Source: Camellia lanceoleosa (Eukaryota; Streptophyta; Magnoliopsida; Ericales; Theaceae). From it: a stretch of DNA of 64,000 nucleotides. Below are positions 11,806 to 22,340 of this stretch, one piece after another. The stretch is from the NCBI GenBank assembly GCA_025200525.1, contig CM045761.1, positions 77,033,551-77,097,550 on the forward strand. Reading direction: 5' to 3'. The position numbers and the translations under genes were made by a program. The notes beneath the pieces were generated by a model, which was not told where the DNA came from, did no database searches, and saw only the letters and a program-made list of their open reading frames with translations. Every line of letters begins with the position of its first letter. Position 1 is the first letter of the stretch.

Positions 11806-13382
11806 GGCTCTTCCTGCTCAACACTCTCTGCTTCTGGATCTTCTTCTTCTGGAAATCCATCTTGCAATTCTACATCATTGGTTGCATGCTGCGGTAGCGC
11901 TTCTTCATCAGTAGCATGCTATGATGGTACAAGATTGGGAATAATTTCTGAAACATCATCAACTTTGGGTTTGGCTGGTTACCCGAAGTCTTCTAAGGTC
12001 TAGCCTTCTTGAAACACCACATCTTGGCTTCGAATGACCTTCTTGTTTTTCGAATCCCACAATCTGTATGCAAATTCTTTATCTCTATAGCTAATAAAGA
12101 TGCATGGAGTGGCTTTATCATCCAACTTCTGTTTGTGCTGCTTGGATACATGTACAAATGCTTTGCACCCAAACACTCTCAAGTGAGAGTAGGAAATCTC
12201 CCTTCCAGACCATACTTCTTCTAGAATCTAAAAATTCAGTGGAATGGATGGCGATCTGTTGATCAAATAGCAAGTAACACAAATAGCTTCTCCCCAAAAT
12301 GGCTTTGGCAGCTTCGCCATTTTAAGCATACATTTGACCTTCTCCACAATGGTCTGGTTCATTCTCTCGGCTACACCATTGTGTTGTGGGGTTCTAGGAA
12401 CAGTCTTCTCATGTTGAATACCGCAAGTAGCATAATAGGCTTCAAACTCCTTTGACATGTATTCGCCTCCATTTTCTGTTCAGAGACACTTCAGCTTCTT
12501 TTCAATCTCCCTTTCCACCATGGCATGGAATGTCTGGAAATGCCGGAACGCCTCAGCTTTGGTCTTTAGGACATAAGCCCATACCTTCTGTGATGCATCA
12601 TCAATAAACGTCAAGAAGTATTTTCTGCCACCGAAAGATTCCACTTCTCTGGGACCGCAAACATCAGAGTATACTCTACTCAACAACTTTGATTGTCTTC
12701 TAGATGATGAGTAAAAAGTGACTCCATGATGCTTCCCAAACAAGCAGTTGTCACAAGGATTCAATTTTGCATCTTTGGCAAAGGGAATAAGAGACTTCTT
12801 TGCCAGAATTTGTAACCCTTTCTCACTCATGTGACCCAGCCTTTTGTGCCACAAATTTGGTGACGCCTCATCTTCTGTTGCGTTGAGGCTATCTGAATTC
12901 ACCTCTACATGAGTCTTATATAGTGTGCCAATTGCTTGTTCTCTAGCTACCACCAGAGATCCATTTTTCAACTTCCATATGCCTTTGCCGAAGTAGTTCT
13001 CATAGCCTTGTCAATCTAAGGCTATCCCTGAGATAAGATTCAGGCGTAAATCAGGAACATGCCTGACATCTTTCAACACCATTGTACACCCAACTTTGGT
13101 TTGGATGCGAACATCACTGATTCCCTCAATCTTTGACAAACTGGAGTTACCCATCTTTACTGTACCAAAATCTTCAGCTTGGTACGTACTGAAAAACTCT
13201 TTCCAGGATGTAGCGTAGTAGGAAGCTGTTGTATCTACCACCCACTCGATGTCATTGTCTGACATATGCAGGCATTCTTCTTCTTCAATAGAGAATAATG
13301 CAATATCCTCCGAGACGGTAACTGTAGTGTTCCTATCTTCGGTCTTTGGCTGTCTATTGCCTTGTTTTTGTTCTCCTTTCAA
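11806..13382 (-). pseudogene. Copia protease and integrase, broken
   Basis: The protease region (13011-13382) keeps WVVDTTAS where copia proteases usually have D-S-G, so the catalytic triplet is altered. The pre-integrase segment shows LWHKRLGHMSEKGL and CDNCLFGKHHGV, the HHCC zinc-binding pair. The integrase core has aspartates in YSDVCGP and FIDDAS, and the glutamate in NGVAERMNQTI (12228-12458). The integrase C-terminal part (GCKAFVHV, RDKEFAYRLWD) is at 12000-12182. Stops separate the segments. At 11806-11999 the acidic linker towards RT ends exactly at the nested solo LTR. Confidence 0.9.
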
Positions 13383-14295
13383 GGCATAGCAATATTTCTT
13401 TATGTGACCCTTCTAGCCACAATGATAACACTTGAACCTTGGTTCGCTCGTACCATCTCTGGATTTCCCTCTGTCTTGAGATCTTTCTCTACTGCGTCCT
13501 CTGCTTTTGCTTTTTCCTCTACCTCTGCCTCTGCCTCTACCTCTGCCTTTATTTTCTGTGACAAGGGCATGGGACAGATCTCCACCCATGTCTTTTTTTC
13601 TTTCTTGCCTCTTCACTGAATAAAGCATCTGTAACCATGCTTATGGTCAGTCTTTCTTCAGGTGCAAAGTTGCTAAGGGACACCACCAACGTCTCCCAAC
13701 TGTCTGGTAAAGAGCTGAGCATCAATAGGGCCTGTATCTCATCATCCAACTCCATTTTGACAGTTGCCAGTTGGTTCACCAGATTTTGAAACTCATTGAT
13801 GTGTTCAGCAACAGAGATACCGCCTTTTAGCTTCAAATTTACAAGTCTTCTTATCATGAGGGCTTTGTTCCGAGCAGTCTTTAACTAGTACATGCCTTCT
13901 AACTTTATCCAGAGAGCATAAGCACCAGTCTCCTAGGCGACATGGTAGAAGGCACTGTGATCGAACCATTGTCTGATCTGGCCAATGGTCTTTCGGTTCT
14001 TCCGCTTTCAGTCTTCATCAGTTTCTGTTGTTGGTTTAACTCCATTAAGCTCAATGGGGTCAAACAAATCTCAGCAGTACAAGACATCTTTTATTTTGGG
14101 CTTCCAAATGGCATAATTGGATGCATTCAGCTTGATCATGGATCTTGAAGTCGATGTTGATTCCTCTATCGTACAGAAAATGATCTCTGTCTGAAAAATA
14201 AGCTTCGCTGTGGAGTCGAGACTAGTCAAATTAGCCCGAAAAGCACTTTGGATTGCCAAAATAAAGACTGCAAATTTTTTAAAGCTGATTTGCAA
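13383..14295 (-). pseudogene. Copia gag (UBN2 type) with zinc knuckle, broken
   Basis: On the minus strand, the N-terminus has the copia gag signature (KLNASNYAIWKPKIKDVL at about 14095). The UBN2/gag core at 13549-13857 includes GGISVAEHINEFQNLVNQLA and IQALLMLSSLPDSWETLV. A basic, RGRGRG-rich linker follows, then a CCHC zinc knuckle (CYHCG, then KGHIKKYC) at about 13390-13430 with a TAG stop inside it. Several stops and frameshifts interrupt the reading frame. Gag would have packaged the element RNA into virus-like particles; this copy cannot. Confidence 0.85.
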
Positions 14296-14843
14296 AATCT
14301 GACCATACGAATGTGCCTGGAATATTCCAATTAGTTGGAAACAACTATTGGATCATAAAAAATGGACTCAGAATGGCTCAAATCAAGCCAAAACAGGTTG
14401 AACGGTTCAAAACTGCAGAATTTGGTGCGGCTGAGAAGCACCGGATAATTCCTTCAGATTGGCTGACGTCAGCCTGACGTCATTGGCTCATCAACGGTTG
14501 GTCAATGGCTCCGGCTTGGCTTGGTCAGCAGTTGATAGCTTGGTCAACGGCTCAGATCCGGCTAGGATGATGTCATCAGCCGTCGTATGACATTAGTTAA
14601 CGGGGGTGGATGACGTCAGCACCTATCTTGCTGGGGACGACGCGTATTGCACGTGGTTGCGGGTCAGAGCGCGGCGTGATCACGCGGCGTCCTCCAAAGA
14701 TCCTTTTTTGACGTGGTTTTCACCGCTATCATCATCTCGTTGAGTGCTTCAAGCTAATGTGATCAAAAGTAGATTTTGACCATTTTGATTTCTGGGCAAT
14801 TTTTGAAAAACACGCTCTGTTTTTCTGCAAATGCACAAAACCG

Positions 14844-14855
14844 GCTCTGATACCA
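14844..14855 (-). promoter_or_regulatory. Copia primer-binding site (tRNA-iMet)
   Basis: On the minus strand, TGGTATCAGAGC lies 3 bases inside the 5' LTR. This is the standard plant copia primer-binding site, complementary to the 3' end of initiator methionine tRNA. Confidence 0.95.
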
Positions 14856-14858
14856 CTT

Positions 14859-15309
14859 TGTTAGGATCAAACACACCCAGAAAATTATCTCACACACATA
14901 GAGAACACAATATTTACGTGGTTCGGTCCAATGCCTACGTCTATGGAGCAGAAATGAGAGTTTCCACTAAAACGGAGCAAAAATACAAAACTAAGGAGGA
15001 GGAGTATCTCACTCTCTCTACTCAACTCAGAGCTCTCATATACTTCTCATAACTCTCTCTTTTTCTGATACCATACATCCTCTCCCTCCTGTCTCTATTT
15101 ATACACAAAGATGAGAGAGAGAGAGAGAGGGGGGAGAAAAACCCACACAATTTCTACATTCTTTAATGGTGAGGGTGAGTGTCAACAATGGAAACAACGT
15201 GAAGAGAAGGGAGAGCTGCCCAGCTCTCCCTTCTCTTCTTGAGATGGAAGTCTTCCTACGTCATTTTCTTTGGCCCCCTGCTTGCATGGATGTGTGGTTG
15301 GAGCTAACA
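14859..15309 (-). repeat. Copia 5' LTR
   Basis: 451-bp partner of the left LTR, with the same TG...CA ends. A TATA box on the minus strand lies at about 15096-15105 and would drive the genomic RNA into the element, towards lower coordinates. The segment upstream of the TATA box is slightly longer in GA repeats than in the 3' LTR. Confidence 0.95.
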
Positions 15310-15314
15310 TTAAT

Positions 15315-15762
15315 ATGTAAGAGAGTAGGAGAATGATCGATTGAAGGATAGTAGGGTTGAGTATAAAGATGTAAGATGAAGAGAACAATAGAATAGAGAA
15401 GAGAGAAGGGAAGAGAGGTAGTGTAGTGTATCATATTATGAAATGGGTGTCGAAAACTACTTCAATTTGCACTTTTTATAATTTCAAATACTTTTTAGTC
15501 ATTTTGAATAGGGGTGTCATATTAAAAGAATTTCATTAAGTTGGGGTGTACAACTAAACTTTTGGGGTGCATTTAGAGTGACCCTATGTTTGGACTTACC
15601 AATCAAGAAGTGTCATGTGTGTATTGTCCTTATAACTAACAAAGATCAAAACGCAAGCCTCTGGCCTAAAACACTTCGTGTAGTGGACTTTTCACTCGTT
15701 CTTTTAAGAAAGAATAAAGAGTATTGTTAGTTTTATGAAAGATAATTGTTTAAAATAAGAAA
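15315..15762. other. Spacer between copia and CACTA
   Basis: AT-rich DNA with GA-rich patches near its left end. I see no coding sequence, RNA gene or transposon end in it. It separates the copia TSD from the CACTA TSD. Confidence 0.5.
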
Positions 15763-16888
15763 CTTCACTACAACATTTTCTTAGTTCAGCGACACTTGAA
15801 AGTGTCACGAAACTATTCTTTTAGTGACATTTTTTTAGTTTTGTGGTATTTTAAACAAGTGTCATTTATATCGATACCACAGTAGATACTAGTGGTACTT
15901 GTAAGTGCCACTACACCATGAAGGCTAAAAACTTTTAATGACACTTTAATGTCATCACAGATACTATTCATGACACAACCAAGCGCCATTAAAGAAGACT
16001 TACAATTTAAAAAATGCCACTATATACTTTTTTAATGGCTTTTCTTATGCCATAATTAATATTTTTAACAACTCTTATAAACGCTGCTAGATCCAACTTT
16101 TAGTGACAGATCAAAGTGGCAATGCTTCACCATTCATTTGTGCCATAAATGGTGATACATTGAAAAACAAAACAAAAATAAATAAATAATTGTTTCACAA
16201 CGTTCACTCCATTGATATTTTGGTTTGTAAGATAAAAAAATAAAATTTCATTTGTTAAATGTAATTACAATTGACACAAATATAGCAATATTATTCTTTA
16301 CTAATAAAATAAAATCAAAACATTGTTCCTGCTTTAACAAAGTCAGTATCATTATCATAATATCAAAAACAAAAATTAAACAAATAGATATTTACATATC
16401 CAAAAAAAAGTTAATCTTCATATCCATGAAAAAAGTGTATCGCTATAGTACTTCAATCATATTTGTGGAAGTCAATGCCCAAATCAAGTTCTTTAAGTTC
16501 CTTGTAATTGCTAGAATCGGCCTCATTGAATTGTCTATACAAACTAGAATGGAGTCTCATAAATATACTCTTCAAATGCTTTGATGATGACGCACTGCAA
16601 TACAAGCAAAAATCAGCAAGTAAGAAAAAAAAAACACTCTCTAAAAAGCGAAATTAAAAACAATTAGAGAGAGCTCAACATATCACAAGTAAATCCCTTC
16701 TATTGAATTGATAGTAATCATTAGTGGATAGTATAGAAGATACTTTATAGTAACTCACCAACATTAGTATATAAGATACTTTCCAATTATGTTGCAAATT
16801 GATATATGATAAAACAATGAAATGAAAGAAGCTAATAGCATCACCACAAAATGAATAGTACATAAGGAAAAAAGAGAAAAGGAATTAC

Positions 16889-16945
16889 ACTATACTCTGC
16901 TTTTGGTTTTTCATTTTCTTCCCATGCTTGAATCAAAGCTAGTTT
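16889..16945 (-). pseudogene. Remorin-like exon fragment inside CACTA
   Basis: On the minus strand, this encodes KLALIQAWEENEKPKAEYS and is followed by GTAATT, a plausible splice donor. It resembles the start of the remorin C-terminal domain, where plant remorins read approximately ALIKAWEE.EK.KAEN and often have an intron just after. Remorins are plasma-membrane nanodomain proteins. The upstream frame continues for a few codons to an in-frame TAG (context YYDKK-stop-KK). Only about 19 codons match, so chance cannot be excluded. If real, this is host sequence captured by the CACTA and read in the direction of its presumed promoter. Confidence 0.45.
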
Positions 16946-18623
16946 CTTCTATTTTTTGTCATAATATGAAGCAGATGTCAAAGGCTTTGGAGTGAATCAA
17001 AGCTAGTTAATATAGCATTATAGATTATCCCTTAACCTTAAGAAAAAAATTACCTAAATCAAGGATCAATAGAACATGAAGGCTTTAGACACACAAGTAC
17101 ATATATATAGAGAGAGAGAGAGAGTTCATACATTTTAAGAAATTGTTTTGAATCTATATTTTCCATGCTTTGATGATAACATAATGTCTCTGTTTTCCAT
17201 ATATATTTTGAAAGGGAAAGCAGAAAAAAGAAAGAATCAAATAAACAAAACAAAAGCAACATAAATTAATAAACCAAACACCCAAAGATTCAAATTCATG
17301 TGAACCAAATACTTATCCCAATTGTTTCACGAAACATAACAGAACAAGTGCTTCACCTTCTTTGTTAAAAAAAAAAAAAAATACAAAAACAAAAAATTCA
17401 CCTTCTTTACAATAAAAATAATAATGAAAATGAGATTTATAAGTCTTTCAGGTTTCTCATCCCCAGGTATAATTTGGTTATTGTGATAGAGCAGAGAAAT
17501 CATTTAAGATAATACCCATTAATGAAAAAATACACTAATTACTTCTGAAGCACTTGCACCAAAGTCAACTCTACCATTAATAAAAAAAATTCATGAGTAA
17601 AATAATAAAGAAATAGATGGAAAGGAAATGCATTACCTGAACAAGGGATCTATTTTTGCTAAATTTTGACAAGTTACTTTAATCACAACCATCATTTATT
17701 ACCCTTTGCTTAAACATGTCATTATCTGGGAAACCATGATTGATTTTCTTTAATTTCTCATGGTAATTTACATGATAAATTTTCAATATCATTAACCTCT
17801 GTTTTACACAAATGTTTTCCTCAAAACTAGTTTACGATTTTTGTTAGTTGTTACTATTATGACACTTCAGGCAATAAAGTGTAGAGAACAAGAGAAAAGA
17901 GACTTGCTCACCCGAGAAACAATTATTGGGTGTCATGTAGGGTATTGCTATGTGTTACATTACTCGAACATGATTAGTTTACATCATGGGGCTGGCCATA
18001 ACATTTATGTTAATATTTTGGCTAACAACATGAGGATGGCAATTAGTGATTGGTGTTTGATCTCACATGGCAATGCCATGTGGCACTACCTAATAATTTT
18101 TCTTGACCGAGGATGACTACTACTAACAAATAATAAAGTAAATTACTTTCCTATTAGTCAAACACATTCATCCATTTGCAAGATAGACTCATTGGCACAT
18201 TCTATCAAACACTTGCAAGACAACTTATGCACATACAACCATCAAGCCCATGAAACCGATGTGCATGAAACTACCATTGATACTTACATGAACAATTTTG
18301 GTAGCCAAATGAAGAATACAAACTTGTTGGAAGTAGAACCTTTTTGGGGAAAAAAAAAAGAAAAGAAGGTGATGTTTAAAAATTAAACAATCATATTTGA
18401 AGAATGAAAAAAAAAAAAAAAAAAAAAAATTTCTATAAACAATGGTAGCTATATAGATATCCTACCATTATTAATCAGCCTAGTAATCATAAATATTCAA
18501 ATGTTTCTGATGCTGTATAGATACACATTCAAAATTGGGTTGCTCAAAACTTGTATATATCTATTCATCAACATTTATAAATGGATATCTACACACACAC
18601 ACATATAATAAGCAATAAATATT

Positions 18624-18751
18624 TTAAGTTTGCTTGGTTTTATGCTTTTCTCTTGATTGAAGAGCACAACTATTCATTTCATCAAGAATAGATTGAAACT
18701 GCACAGCTTTAGAAGGTGACAGATGCTCCAAGTAAGATTGTAGTGTTGCTA
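18624..18751 (-). other. Unidentified coding-like segment inside CACTA
   Basis: On the minus strand, after a TTACCAG acceptor-like site, an open frame encodes about 42 residues including LQSYLEHLSPSKAVQFQSI and ends at TAA (18624-18626). Composition and codon pattern look protein-coding, against stop-rich surroundings. I do not recognise the family. It may be another captured exon or a relic of the original CACTA gene. Confidence 0.3.
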
Positions 18752-19599
18752 CTGGTAATCAAAATGGTAGGGCATTAGTATTAGTAGTATTATATATAAC
18801 AATCAAGTTAGTTGCTAGATGGTAGGCATGTTAAGTTGTAGTACTATAGGTAACAGGGCATTTAACACTATCACTATTCAACATCATACTCTAGATGACT
18901 TGTTAAAATATTAGGACATTATCACCATGGCCTGAGCTAATTCTCCAATGGAACATTCACAAGTATGCCCTGCATATTTAGGGGGAAAAAAAATCAAAAT
19001 TTTATTTTGATGAAACAAGTAGTAAGTATAACTATTGACAAAACAAATGGTCTATACAAAATACAAAGACACAAATTAAAGTAAGAAGGAAGATGATGAG
19101 TGAATGTGAAAATTACTACTATGATAAGGACAACAAATACCCAAGAAGTATGGAACATATACAATTTATAACAATTTTTACTGTCTCAAAGAATGTGAAG
19201 GGCCTACCTTGCACCCTCAAATGCTCAAACCATAGAAAAATAATAATTTGAACAAATCAGAGCTTTTCTGGAGTCCAATCCCTAATTTTTTTTTTTTTTG
19301 GGTGTGATTCTACTTCCTTCAATAGAATAAAGAGTCAATGGTTTATGAATATATGTATGTGTACACACACACACACACACAGAGTAATTACCTGATAGAG
19401 CAAAGGTGAGTCAGAACTGTGAGAAGAGTGGGAGTTACTGATTTTGGGGGTGATGTCAATGTCCGATCGAGAAAGAGAGAGAGTAGAGAGAAGTCAATTT
19501 CATTGAAACCCAAACCTTAGGATTTTCCCCGAACATAAGCACTTGCCAACCCTAGGATTTTTCCCCTTCTTTTTGTGAGTTAGTTCAGTTTTAGTTTAG

Positions 19600-19646
<47 letters not shown>

Positions 19647-19771
19647 TAAAAAAATTAAAAAGTTAATAAATTAATAAAATTGCACAAATTTTTTTTCTTT
19701 TTTCTTTTTTTTTTTTTTTTTTTTTATTTTTTTTTTTATTTATTTATTAAAAAAAAAAAAAAAAAAAAAAA
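19600..19771. repeat. Long A and T homopolymer runs
   Basis: An uninterrupted A-run of about 43 bases (19600-19642) is followed within 70 bp by T-runs and then another A-run of over 20. The arrangement A-T-A can fold back. Such tracts are also error-prone in sequencing and assembly. Confidence 0.8.
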
Positions 19772-20361
19772 ACATCTATATTTTCTTCCTTAATTTTTTA
19801 ATAAAAAAAAAACAAAAAATATACTTATTTAGGACATCCCAAACAACCCCTTAGTCCCAAGGGAAACTCTAATGTTGGGATTCCAATGGCAACGTTTAAT
19901 GGACTTTTATATTTTTTGTTTTTAATTCTAAAATGCCATTAAATTTTATTTGTGCTGGCAACCTTAAATAAATAAAATGTCACTCAATTTTATTTTAATT
20001 TTAAAAATTGCAACAAAATTTATTTCTACTGACAGCCTTAAATAATAAAATGTCACTCAAATAGTGGAATAGATGTATGGTTAAATGACATTAAAAAAAA
20101 AAATGCCATTAGATGTATTTGTAATAACATTTTTATAAAAAAAAATAAAAAAATACACTGAAATGATGCGACTAAATAATGTTTTTGTTGTAGTGTTGTG
20201 GCACTTGTTTATTGAAATGTCACTAGAACTTTTTATGTTTGTCGTTTTGTGACATTTTTTTAAAAACGTGTCACTAAATATTATTTTTATGACATTTTCT
20301 AAAAAGATGTCACTAATATAGTGTCACTAAAATGTGTTTTTGTCGTAGTGCTTGTATTTTA

Positions 20362-20707
20362 GGCTCTATTTATTTTGATATAAAATATTTTACATTTGAA
20401 AATATTTTTTAAGTAAATTAATTGTGCTAAAAAAAATATATATTCTGGTGTTTGATTGATTATTGAAACAAAACTTTCTATCATGAGTTGGGTAAAAGTT
20501 ATGAAGAGTCACGTTTTCACATTGAAATTATCAATATGTTGAAGTGCCAAACTAAAAATAAACATCTTAGAAGTAAACTTATGAAAATTTTAATATTAGT
20601 CATTTTGGAGGCTATGACTAGAAATATTTTTTTGTTCAACTAAATAATAAAAAATATGTAAAATAAATTTAAAGAAAATATTTTACGTGGAACCAAAATA
20701 GAGCAAT
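20362..20707. mobile_element. Probable small MITE
   Basis: GGCTCTATTTATTTTGATAT at the left matches, inverted, the right end (CCAAAATAGAGCA). Both arms continue into AAAATATTTTAC. The ~345-bp length, AT richness and lack of coding fit a MITE. A clear target duplication was not found, so the superfamily is not assigned. Confidence 0.35.
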
Positions 20708-20784
20708 AGGTAAAATTCGTAGACAGAATATGGAGGTTCGTTGGAGTTGTTCCAACATTAACATTCAGTTTTACCTCCCTTATA

Positions 20785-20815
<31 letters not shown>

Positions 20816-21686
20816 GTTATTATGAACTCTTTTGAAGGCCCTTGTCATTAAATTAATGAAAACAAAATAACTTGCCATCTTGTTTTAGCTATGTCAAATT
20901 GGTATTGTTCAAGAAATGTCAATTACCAACTCAGATTTGCAAGTTGGGTGGAACACAATTTAATTCTTATTTTTACTGTTAAAGGTGTAACTAGGGTTCT
21001 CCAAAATATTACCTAATTAGCATCGATCTGCCCACTAATTGCAAGTTAGTTTGTTTCGTGATTTGAAATTTATAATTTGTCCGCTATAATTTAATACATA
21101 TATTTTTTTTACTTGCAATCAAATATTAAAGTAAAAATCAGTGTGAGAGAGATTTAATATATAAAATTTATTGCAAATTAGTGTTATATATATGAAAAAT
21201 ATTATATAAAATTAGTTAGTGTTATATATATATATAATATTATATAAATTAATGTTATATATTATGCAAATGCTCAATAATTGTTTAAAATTAATTTTCA
21301 ATCAACTAACAAATTGAAACTGCCTAAACTGCCCAAACCACGATTTGCTTATTTATTAATTTATTATTTGATTTATAATTTTACTCGCAAATCACACCAA
21401 ACTGCACCTTGCACACCCTTAGGTGCAACCTCATAAATAGTCATTTGAGTAGAGATGCTCTTAAGGCAACATTTTAAATTGTGATCTTGTCATATTTAGA
21501 TATTAATTTTAATGAAAATTTATAATTTTTTATATTATACTTTTTTAACTAAAGTTTATTTTTCTTGTGTTTTGATATGTAAAATTGCTAATTAAAATGT
21601 TTGTGATCAAGTTTGTTTAACACATTTTTTTTTCAAATGATAATATAACTAATTCACTTAAATTTTTGTGACATGGTGGATCTTTG

Positions 21687-21738
<52 letters not shown>

Positions 21739-22340
21739 TCTTCGTAGGTCTTTTTATTTTTAAATAAAAAATGTCCATTTTTTTTACCTTTATCAAGGAA
21801 AATTATTTGTTACTCATTCGTAACAATTGCTCATTCCAAAAAATTAAAAAAAAAATAAAATGAAACAATGAAAATTTAAAATAATTAATTCAAAATCAAA
21901 ATTATAAGAAATATGATATACAAATCTACTATCTAAACCTAATGATATATAAGGGAGATGATTGACTGATGATTATAGGGGGAGAGAGAGAGAGAGAGAG
22001 AGAGAGCGCTTAAATATTCAAGTTCGTTTGGGATGTGGGTTGATTTTTTGAGTATTTTAGCCTGGGGCTAAAAAGCCACTTTTGGGATAGATTTTTTGAT
22101 TTTTTTGACTTTTGTGAGAGAAAAATAAAATGATTATGGTTTGAATGTGACATTTTATCTTATTGATTTTTTAGTTTATTTTATCTTTTTATGATTGTTT
22201 TAGCCCAAAAGAGGTATGCCAAACGAGTGCTATAAATTGCAACTTTATTGAGATTGAATAATAGGTCTAACTTTTAGTTATTATATTGATCTAAAATATA
22301 ATTAAATTAAAATTAGATTAACATGTTAGGAATAATTAAG
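20708..22340. other. AT-rich DNA with microsatellites
   Basis: No coding sequence is recognised. It contains (ATT)n at about 21688-21736, (TA)n-rich patches at 21180-21260 and (GA)n at about 21980-22006. A similar (ATT)n tract lies near its left end at about 20783-20815. Confidence 0.6.

Larger units (their letters stand above)
7733..15309 (-). mobile_element. Ty1/copia LTR retrotransposon, complete but degenerate
   Basis: Two direct ~450-bp LTRs (7733-8179 and 14859-15309) each start TGTTAGGATC and end GAGCTAACA. They are flanked by perfect 5-bp duplications TTAAT (7728-7732 and 15310-15314). A polypurine tract adjoins the left LTR and an initiator-tRNA-Met primer site adjoins the right LTR, so the element reads on the minus strand. 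Domain order is gag, zinc knuckle, protease, integrase, RT, RNase H, the copia order. The reading frame is broken many times and a 1.9-kb solo LTR sits inside. The LTRs differ at several dozen positions by eye, so the insertion is not recent. Confidence 0.95.
15766..20350. mobile_element. CACTA (En/Spm) transposon, non-autonomous
   Basis: The left end CACTACAACATTTT and right end TTTTTGTCGTAGTG are inverted CACTA termini. The 3-bp duplication CTT flanks both sides (15763-15765 and 20351-20353). Both subterminal regions are full of short copies of TTAGTGACA/AAGTGTCAC/GATGTCACTAA in either orientation, the sites bound by CACTA transposases. No transposase (TNPA/TNPD) coding sequence is seen, so movement would depend on a partner element. 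The GA-rich segment with a following CCTAGGATTT tract at about 19400-19560 looks like a promoter/leader reading on the minus strand. The element carries small coding-like segments (see below). Confidence 0.9.
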
